Positions 1 to 3,708 of a stretch of DNA of 10,334 nt are shown piece by piece. The translations under genes were made by a program, and so were the position numbers. Source of the DNA: Candidatus Saccharibacteria bacterium CG_4_10_14_0_2_um_filter_52_9 (GTDB lineage: Bacteria; Patescibacteriota; Saccharimonadia; Saccharimonadales; UBA4665); contig PFOA01000004.1 in assembly GCA_002792275.1 (NCBI GenBank), forward strand, positions 1 through 10,334, read 5' to 3'. Numbering within the stretch: position 1 is the first letter of the stretch; each line of letters starts with the position of its first letter. Below the pieces are notes generated by a model, which was given only the letters and a program-made list of their open reading frames with translations, was not told the origin of the DNA and did not search any database.

Positions 1-8
1 CTAATCCG

Positions 9-37
9 AAAATTGTCGCCCGCATGGGCGACCAATT
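9..37 (-). terminator. Intrinsic terminator after tRNA-Phe/tRNA-Gly
   Basis: Seven perfect G/C-rich pairs (GTCGCCC at 15-21 with GGGCGAC at 26-32) close a 4-nt loop. AATT at 11-14 and 34-37 adds four pairs across a one-base bulge at C33. On the minus strand the stem runs straight into AATTTTC. It lies about 18 nt beyond the tRNA-Gly CCA end, where a terminator for the two-tRNA transcript is expected. The plus-strand side has no T-run, so it is directional. Confidence 0.72.
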
Positions 38-54
38 CTCCGAAAGTCTATTTA

Positions 55-131
55 TGGTGCGGGTGAGGGGACTCTAACCCCTGGCCTCGTCCTTGGCAAG
101 GACGCGCTCTAAACAACTGAGCTACACCCGC
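55..131 (-). tRNA. tRNA-Gly (anticodon GCC)
   Basis: Full cloverleaf with CCA encoded. The acceptor stem GCGGGTG/CACCCGC has seven pairs and discriminator A. The D stem is GCTC/GAGC, the anticodon stem CGTCC/GGACG, and the loop TTGCCAA gives anticodon GCC. The T stem is AGGGG/CCCCT. Odd point: the D loop reads AGTTGTTTA, so position 19 is U rather than G, and the T loop reads TTAGAGT, so position 56 is A rather than C. The two changes together would keep a Watson-Crick 19-56 tertiary pair. The gene lies 9 nt after tRNA-Phe and probably shares its transcript and the terminator at 9-37. Confidence 0.95.
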
Positions 132-140
132 ATAGTGTAA

Positions 141-216
141 TGGTGGCTCCTCTCGGACTCGAACCGAGGACACAAGGCTCTTCAAGCCTCTGCTCTACCA
201 ACTGAGCTAAAGAGCC
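141..216 (-). tRNA. tRNA-Phe (anticodon GAA)
   Basis: Full cloverleaf with CCA encoded. The acceptor GGCTCTT/AGGAGCC contains one U-G pair. The D loop AGTTGGTA is normal, the anticodon stem is GAGGC/GCCTT, and the loop TTGAAGA gives anticodon GAA. The T arm CTCGG-TTCGAGT-CCGAG is normal. Odd point: position 37 is G, whereas most bacterial tRNA-Phe have A37, the substrate for MiaA/MiaB modification. It is the first gene of a two-tRNA unit with tRNA-Gly and has its own good promoter just upstream. Confidence 0.95.
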
Positions 217-227
217 GCAACTAGGCT

Positions 228-256
228 ATTTTACGGCAAATAACAGGTTGGCACAA
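228..256 (-). promoter_or_regulatory. Promoter for tRNA-Phe/tRNA-Gly
   Basis: On the minus strand, -35 TTGTGC (251-256) and -10 TAAAAT (228-233) are separated by 17 bp. The -10 ends 11 nt before the first base of mature tRNA-Phe, which leaves a short 5' leader for RNase P. No terminator separates it from the upstream slipin gene, so read-through from that gene is also possible. Confidence 0.6.
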
Positions 257-267
257 GGCTGGTGAGC

Positions 268-1032
268 CTATTTTTGCTCTTTGGCCATGAAATCTTTGAC
301 GCTCTGGACGGTGTCCATGAACTGGGCCGGGAAGACGATGGTGCTGTTCTTTTCTACGGCGATGTCGTTCAGGACTTGCAGGTTGCGCAGTTGCAGGGCT
401 ATGGGGTGGGCGGCAATGATGTCGGCGGCGTCGCCCAGCTTTTCGGCACTCAGGGCTTCGCCTTCGGCGGCGATGATCTTGGCACGCTTTTCACGCTCCG
501 CCTCGGCTTGCTTGGCCATGGCTCTCTGCATGGTATCCGGTAGTTGAATATCTTTCAGCTCCACCGTACCAACAAAAATACCCCACTTCTCTGTGGAAGT
601 CTCCAGGATGGCTTTGATCTTTTCGTTAATGGCGGCGGTTTCGCTCAAGACTTCGTCCAGCGCGCTCTGGCCAACGATGTTACGAACCGTGGTTTGGGCA
701 ATCTGATAGGTGGCCGACACAACGTTTTCAATCTCCACGATCGACTTGGTGGGATCCTGCACCTGGTAATAGGCCACGGCCGACACGCCGATAGACACGT
801 TATCGCGGGTAATAATCTGCTGGGATTCAATCGGCAGAGTCACGATACGCAGGCTGACCTTGCGCATGACGTCGATAATCGGAATGATCAGCCGCAGGCC
901 GGGTTCTTTAATGCCGGATTGGACTTTGCCCAGCCGGAACACCACACCGCGCTCATATTGATTAATTATCCGTACGCCATAGGCAATGATAATGAAAATA
1001 ACAACCAGTAGAAAAATTCCGACTCCCGACAT
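268..1032 (-). CDS. Slipin / stomatin-like SPFH (band 7) membrane protein
   Basis: A 254-residue protein of normal slipin length. A single hydrophobic segment at residues 4-20 anchors it. The SPFH domain (about 20-180) shows hallmark stretches: YERGVVFRLG, GLRLIIP, a polar run leading into LPIESQQIITRDNV, and AYYQVQDP. A charged helix rich in Ala, Glu, Lys and Arg follows (about 165-210), typical of the oligomerising coiled region. Slipins form large membrane ring or cage assemblies and organise membrane microdomains; in many bacteria they pair with an NfeD protein, but none is seen here. GGAGG sits about 8 nt before the ATG and supports this start. The 129-codon unknown gene ends 26 nt upstream, so the two are probably cotranscribed. 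The exact cellular role cannot be read from sequence. Confidence 0.9.
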   Translation of the reverse strand: MSGVGIFLLVVIFIIIAYGVRIINQYERGVVFRLGKVQSGIKEPGLRLIIPIIDVMRKVSLRIVTLPIESQQIITRDNVSIGVSAVAYYQVQDPTKSIVEIENVVSATYQIAQTTVRNIVGQSALDEVLSETAAINEKIKAILETSTEKWGIFVGTVELKDIQLPDTMQRAMAKQAEAEREKRAKIIAAEGEALSAEKLGDAADIIAAHPIALQLRNLQVLNDIAVEKNSTIVFPAQFMDTVQSVKDFMAKEQK

Positions 1033-1058
1033 AATCCGCGCCTCCGTAAGTTATGGGC

Positions 1059-1448
1059 TTATTGTACGGCCGCGACAGGCGTTAACGCAACAGGCACTTC
1101 CTGAACAGCCTCCACGCTGTGAGCCAGAGCGAGCTGTCTGTCACTACTCAGAAGCTGAGCGGCTTCGCGTCTTTGCATGAATTTGGTGTAATCATCACGG
1201 AACTCGGCAATTGCTTCTTTTTGGGTCACCCACGGTCCGGCTGTCCAGGTGTCCGCCGGATCCTTTCTTTCCCGGCTGGGGGCAAAATATCTGGTTGCCG
1301 CCTCACTTTGAGTACCGCCAGCTACAGTTTCCATTAACAAACCAAGGGCCAGAGACCTGATGCGTTTATTATCTATAGATCTTTGTAGTTCGTGCGGGTG
1401 ATCCATGCCCCCCTTGCGATCAATGATTTCCATTTTTGGTGTTTTCAT
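1059..1448 (-). CDS. Hypothetical protein (129 aa), upstream of slipin
   Basis: I do not recognise this protein. The open frame extends upstream to 1616 from a TTG, but the ATG at 1448 is the better start. AGAGGG lies about 9 nt before it, and the upstream extension would read through a strong terminator hairpin and a separate small ORF in another frame. The product is soluble, mainly charged and helix-prone, with no clear membrane segment or signal peptide. Residues 1-35 are basic/acidic mixed (KTPKMEIIDRKGG); the middle is Trp/Pro-containing (about 63-74); residues 75-115 look like one or two amphipathic helices; the tail is hydrophobic and Pro/Val/Ala-rich. Its position 26 nt before slipin suggests a shared transcript and possibly a partner role. 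Its leader carries an attenuator-like structure. Confidence 0.7.
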   Translation of the reverse strand: MKTPKMEIIDRKGGMDHPHELQRSIDNKRIRSLALGLLMETVAGGTQSEAATRYFAPSRERKDPADTWTAGPWVTQKEAIAEFRDDYTKFMQRREAAQLLSSDRQLALAHSVEAVQEVPVALTPVAAVQ

Positions 1449-1472
1449 AACGTTTTTCCCTCTTTGATTAAT

Positions 1473-1500
1473 AAAAAAGCTCCCTAGTGCGGGAGCTTTT
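1473..1500 (-). terminator. Intrinsic terminator in the leader of the 129-aa gene
   Basis: Ten perfect pairs, AAAAGCTCCC with GGGAGCTTTT (1475-1484 and 1491-1500), close a 6-nt loop. On the minus strand a run of six T follows (1478-1473). It sits after the small leader ORF and about 25 nt before the ATG of the 129-aa gene, so it would block expression of that gene and slipin unless bypassed. That position favours an attenuator over a simple tRNA-Ala terminator, though it could do both. A shorter T-run (1497-1500) gives weak plus-strand potential. Confidence 0.8.
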
Positions 1501-1543
1501 GTGATTTTGCTGAAAAATACGAAAAAACTGCCCGCTAACGGGT
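1473..1543 (-). promoter_or_regulatory. Candidate transcription attenuator (competing hairpins)
   Basis: Read on the minus strand there are four segments. Segment 1, CCCG (1542-1539), overlaps the last sense codons of the leader ORF. Segment 2, GCGGG (1535-1531), starts at its stop codon. Segment 3, AAAAGCTCCCGC (1500-1489), is the left arm of the terminator. Segment 4, GGGAGCTTTT (1484-1475), is the right arm. 1:2 forms a 4-bp hairpin with the stop in the loop. 2:3 can form GCGGG:CCCGC plus TTTT:AAAA across a small internal loop. 3:4 is the terminator. This is the layout of ribosome-mediated attenuators. The antiterminator pairing is short, so function is inferred. Confidence 0.45.
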
Positions 1544-1591
1544 AATGAGAACCTCCACGAGGAGCAAATTGTTCTTCATCACGCTTTTCAT
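1535..1591 (-). CDS. Putative 18-aa leader peptide, Leu/Val-rich
   Basis: A short ORF, ATG at 1591-1589 to TAG at 1537-1535, encodes MKSVMKNNLLLVEVLITR. Four Leu, three Val and one Ile give eight branched-chain residues in 18, clustered in LLLVEVLI. It is in a different frame from the 129-aa gene. An AGAGAGG stretch lies 12 nt upstream of the ATG. A consensus TTGACA (1621-1626) with a weak CAGACT 17 bp further on (1598-1603) would instead start transcription at about the ATG itself. Its stop lies in a hairpin loop ahead of an intrinsic terminator, as in amino-acid-operon leader peptides. It could also be a chance ORF; nothing in the visible downstream genes is a biosynthetic enzyme. Confidence 0.45.
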   Translation of the reverse strand: MKSVMKNNLLLVEVLITR

Positions 1592-1597
1592 GTTTTA

Positions 1598-1626
1598 AGT
1601 CTGCCTCTCTGGTCAATATTTGTCAA
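1598..1626 (-). promoter_or_regulatory. Possible promoter for the leader/129-aa/slipin unit
   Basis: On the minus strand a perfect -35 TTGACA (1621-1626) begins 6 nt after the encoded CCA of tRNA-Ala. Seventeen base pairs on is CAGACT (1598-1603), a weak -10 that keeps only the A2, A4 and T6 positions. Initiation would fall near 1591, the first base of the small leader ORF. The alternative is read-through from tRNA-Ala. Confidence 0.35.
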
Positions 1627-1632
1627 ATAATT

Positions 1633-1709
1633 TGGTGGAGATACAGGGACTCGAACCCTGGACCTCTTGCGTGCCACGCAAGCGCTCTAGCCAACTGAGC
1701 TACATCCCC
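1633..1709 (-). tRNA. tRNA-Ala (anticodon GGC)
   Basis: Full cloverleaf with CCA encoded. The acceptor GGGGATG/TATCTCC contains G3-U70, the classic alanyl-tRNA synthetase identity pair. The D loop AGTTGGCTA is normal. The anticodon stem is CTTGC/GCAAG, the loop GTGGCAC gives GGC, and the T arm CAGGG-TTCGAGT-CCCTG is normal. Loop positions 32 and 38 are G and C and could form a sixth Watson-Crick pair. It lies between the corA terminator and the leader of the 129-aa gene, and no terminator immediately follows it. Confidence 0.95.
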
Positions 1710-1722
1710 TTAAGACTTAGCA

Positions 1723-1728
1723 ATTCTA
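1723..1728 (-). promoter_or_regulatory. Possible -10 of the tRNA-Ala promoter
   Basis: TAGAAT on the minus strand, 13 nt before the first base of mature tRNA-Ala and downstream of the corA terminator. No convincing -35 is visible 16-18 bp upstream, where the sequence is the T-run of the corA terminator. Support is modest. Confidence 0.35.
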
Positions 1729-1741
1729 CCTGAACAGGGGT

Positions 1742-1766
1742 AAAAAATAAAGCCTCGGGGGCTTTA
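1742..1766 (-). terminator. Intrinsic terminator of corA
   Basis: A 7-bp stem (AAAGCC with GGCTTT, plus a flanking T-A pair) closes a 5-nt loop. It starts within the corA stop codon and on the minus strand is followed by six T (1747-1742). It separates corA from tRNA-Ala. Confidence 0.75.
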
Positions 1767-2693
1767 GATAATGCGTTTTTTGCGGGCGACGGTCACAATC
1801 GTCACGATGAGTACCAGGTTGAAGATGACGATGGCCGGGAACGCCCAGTCGGCGTGCTGGAACGGTAGATGCACGTTCATGCCATACATACCAAAGAAAA
1901 CGTTGGGCAGAGCCACCAGGATGGTCGCCAGGGTCAGCAAGGTAATGGTCTTGTTCAGGTTGTTGCTGGTGATGGCCGTGTAGGCATCGCGGATGTTGCT
2001 GATCGACTTTAGGTTACTGCGGATGGCTTCGATGGATTGCTCGTTGTTGAGCAGTAAGTCTTCGACAATGTCCTGGTCTTCTTCGAACAGTGGTATGTGG
2101 CGGCCAACTAATAGTCGTCGCAGGGTGGCATTGGTGGGCAGTAGTGAGGCCAGGAACTCGTTGAGTTCGTCTTCTATGGTCACAAAGTCGATCAGGTCTT
2201 GATTGGTCAGACCCTGGCCGCGTAGCCGGGCGCGGATGGCTTTGATTTTACGGCTGATCTGATTAATAAAGGTGTCGTACTGTGTGCTGATGTGGGACAG
2301 GATTAACAGAGTGAGTTTGGCGCGCTGAGTGGTAGCGAAGGGCGGGCGGCCTTTTAGCAGGGCGTCGACAGCCGGCAGATGGAAGGGCGATACGGTTAGA
2401 ACTACTTCGGTGCCGAAAACGATTAACAGCGGTGCGGTGTCCATTTCGCCGCTGGCTGTCTTGTAGGCATAGCGCACAAAGACGTAGGTCTGATCGTCTT
2501 CCCTTTCCAGGCGTGGAACCTCGTCTTCGTCCAGGGCATCCTCGATATGGCCCGGTTCAAGCTTGAAACGCTTAACCAGTTGTTCGATTTCGTCTGCGGT
2601 TGGCGCCTCGGCATGAACCCAAGTGCCGGGCTTGGCCTCGGCCAGTTCGCTAACCTTTTGGCTGCGGATAGTCTTGAAAAAATATTTGATCAT
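1764..2693 (-). CDS. corA: CorA family magnesium transporter
   Basis: 309 residues from the ATG at 2693, a normal CorA length. The N-terminal two thirds form the cytosolic domain, with an acidic patch EDALDEDEVP (51-60) and a long helical region (about 130-245, the stalk helix). Two membrane segments lie at about 250-270 and 284-303. Between them is the family signature YGMN (270-273), the selectivity loop at the pore mouth, and the tail ends in basic RKKRII. CorA pentamers admit Mg2+ (also Co2+ and Ni2+) down the membrane potential, with cytosolic Mg2+ closing the gate. A GTG at 2726 would add 11 residues but lies in a GC-rich structured leader with no ribosome site. The ATG also lacks a clear Shine-Dalgarno, so the start is not certain. 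It has its own promoter and terminator. Confidence 0.92.
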   Translation of the reverse strand: MIKYFFKTIRSQKVSELAEAKPGTWVHAEAPTADEIEQLVKRFKLEPGHIEDALDEDEVPRLEREDDQTYVFVRYAYKTASGEMDTAPLLIVFGTEVVLTVSPFHLPAVDALLKGRPPFATTQRAKLTLLILSHISTQYDTFINQISRKIKAIRARLRGQGLTNQDLIDFVTIEDELNEFLASLLPTNATLRRLLVGRHIPLFEEDQDIVEDLLLNNEQSIEAIRSNLKSISNIRDAYTAITSNNLNKTITLLTLATILVALPNVFFGMYGMNVHLPFQHADWAFPAIVIFNLVLIVTIVTVARKKRII

Positions 2694-2710
2694 AACGGTG
2701 GTTCTAAAAT

Positions 2711-2795
2711 AATCGTGCGCGCCCACCCGCGGCGGGCAATAGATATTTTTTTGTTTTTATCTTTTTGTTTTACGCGCCGCTCTTTGCGCACGATC
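2711..2795 (-). promoter_or_regulatory. Structured 5' leader of corA
   Basis: With the promoter at 2803-2830 the transcript should begin near 2796. Its first bases, GATCGTGCGC (2795-2786), are complementary over 10 bp (one G-U) to GCGCACGATT (2720-2711). The helix encloses an A-rich, T-poor stretch (about 2772-2743) and a GC-rich inner hairpin (GCCC...GGGC, 2737-2721). GCGGC near 2780 could alternatively pair with GCCGC in that inner hairpin. The helix ends 17 nt before the corA ATG. I do not recognise a known Mg2+ riboswitch class; regulation is inferred from the pairing and from the transporter downstream. Confidence 0.45.
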
Positions 2796-2802
2796 TGTAC
2801 TT

Positions 2803-2830
2803 ATCATAAGTGATTTGACGCTGTTGTCAA
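2803..2830 (-). promoter_or_regulatory. corA promoter
   Basis: On the minus strand, a perfect -35 TTGACA (2825-2830) and -10 TATGAT (2803-2808) are separated by 16 bp. Predicted start is near 2796, giving a leader of about 100 nt. The -35 overlaps the TGA stop of the upstream 7-TM gene, so corA is transcribed separately from it despite the same orientation. Confidence 0.75.
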
Positions 2831-3546
2831 GTCTTGGAATTGGCGGTGCGCGGCAGAATGTAGAGCGATAGTATCAGGGCAAACAGAACGGCAAAGCCGC
2901 ACATCACACTTGGGATAGCCCGTCGGCTCTCGGGACTAAAGGTATTGGCCAGAGCCGTCGGCACCAGGAAGACCAGCCAGCCCAGCATCAAAGCCCTTAC
3001 CGTTTGCAGTTGTTGATGGGCATTTTTACCCTTGGCCATCAGCTGGTTGGCCCAACGTCCGCCAAGACCCAGACCTGCCAGCAACCAGCCATAATAGTAG
3101 ACGGCGTAGGCGCCGCCCGAGCTGACATGCAACTGAAAGATCACGTAGTTACCGGTGCACTGGTGACCGGTGAAGGCGGCGCTGTACAGCGTGAAATATA
3201 GCATGAAGGCCGCCATGGTGGCGTAGCTAAAAGCGACGAGCTTACGACCCGGTTTATCGGCCAGGACGTGTAACAGGTGTACACCTAGTGGCGGCAAGGC
3301 GGTAATGGCCACAAAGCCCATCCGCGACCAGAAAGCCGGGTGCCCGATAGAGCCGGTGCAAACGAAATACTCGGCCATCTGGAAACCGGCCAGTGCCACC
3401 AGGGTAAGAACGACCAACCTGGTAAAAACATCCAGTTTGTAGCGCCAAACGGTGTAGAGCGCCAGCGAAACCTCAATCACCATAGTGGCAATCATCACCG
3501 GTGGCGAGAAACAATTAAGCTGGGCGCCTTTGGTTTTACGAAACAT
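2827..3546 (-). CDS. Seven-span membrane protein, 7TM sensor-like, unknown function
   Basis: 239 residues with about seven hydrophobic segments (roughly 13-33, 43-63, 74-95, 104-124, 142-162, 183-203, 211-231). The segment around WSRMGFVAITALPPLGVHLL (73-92), with a conserved-looking Pro-Pro in the third span followed by His, resembles N-terminal 7TM sensor domains found on bacterial histidine kinases. Here no kinase, cyclase or other output domain follows; the tail after the last span is only about 8 residues (PRTANSKT). Four Cys are present (12, 63, 130, 216). It has an extended -10 promoter 7 nt before the ATG and no Shine-Dalgarno, suggesting a leaderless mRNA. It is not obviously in an operon with ligA (162-bp gap) or corA (own promoter). 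Family resemblance is from memory of the motif and is tentative; membrane topology is firm. Confidence 0.8.
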   Translation of the reverse strand: MFRKTKGAQLNCFSPPVMIATMVIEVSLALYTVWRYKLDVFTRLVVLTLVALAGFQMAEYFVCTGSIGHPAFWSRMGFVAITALPPLGVHLLHVLADKPGRKLVAFSYATMAAFMLYFTLYSAAFTGHQCTGNYVIFQLHVSSGGAYAVYYYGWLLAGLGLGGRWANQLMAKGKNAHQQLQTVRALMLGWLVFLVPTALANTFSPESRRAIPSVMCGFAVLFALILSLYILPRTANSKT

Positions 3547-3553
3547 TATTCAG

Positions 3554-3562
3554 ATTATAGCA
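3554..3562 (-). promoter_or_regulatory. Extended -10 promoter of the 7-TM gene
   Basis: TGCTATAAT on the minus strand is a perfect extended -10. There is no recognisable -35 (CGGCCT at the expected place). Seven bases separate the hexamer from the ATG at 3546, so the start site should coincide with or just precede the A of the ATG. Confidence 0.7.
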
Positions 3563-3598
3563 CGATCTACAGGTATAGGCCGAGGACTATACGCCCGA

Positions 3599-3613
3599 TT
3601 GTAAAATTTACAA
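3599..3613. repeat. 15-bp palindrome TTGTAAA-A-TTTACAA
   Basis: Two 7-bp half-sites are symmetric about the A at 3606. It lies about 53 bp upstream of the 7-TM gene ATG, just beyond where a -35 would sit, and shares the half-site TTGTAA/TTACAA with the longer palindrome at 3654-3681. Possible binding site for a dimeric regulator; no protein can be named. Confidence 0.55.
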
Positions 3614-3653
3614 GCCCGGTTTTGGGTTATTAGTAAGGCTTTGGGCGGTTTTA

Positions 3654-3681
3654 GGATTGTAACAAAATTTTGTTACAATCC
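3654..3681. repeat. 28-bp perfect palindrome in the ligA/7-TM gap
   Basis: The half GGATTGTAACAAAA is followed directly by its exact reverse complement, 14 + 14 bp with no spacer. It lies 28 bp beyond the ligA stop. As RNA it could form a 12-bp hairpin, but no T-run follows on the minus strand, so it is a poor intrinsic terminator. The rest of this 162-bp gap holds a weaker inverted repeat TGTCCC/GGGACA (about 3686-3706), the 15-bp palindrome and the 7-TM promoter. I see no gene in it. It does not match a dif, parS or DnaA-box consensus that I know. Confidence 0.75.
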
Positions 3682-3708
3682 GACATGTCCCAAAAGTAGG
3701 GGGACAAA

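Noticed and set aside
544..1011. 155-codon plus-strand open frame antisense to slipin
   Set aside because: It lies wholly inside the well-supported slipin gene, has no ribosome site, and its composition is what the reverse of a coding strand gives.
1449..1616. 56-codon N-terminal extension of the 129-aa gene from a TTG
   Set aside because: It would translate through a 10-bp terminator hairpin and its T-run, lacks a good start, and is replaced by an ATG with AGAGGG upstream.
2694..2726. GTG start for corA adding 11 residues
   Set aside because: No ribosome site, lies in GC-rich structured leader, and the CorA N-terminus is normally near the ATG chosen; not fully excluded.
3654..3681. 28-bp palindrome as a XerCD dif site
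   Set aside because: Length fits, but the arms do not match the dif consensus half-sites I know and the central region has no 6-bp asymmetric core.
3654..3681. 28-bp palindrome as the ligA terminator
   Set aside because: AT-rich stem with no G/C-rich base and no T-run after it on the minus strand.
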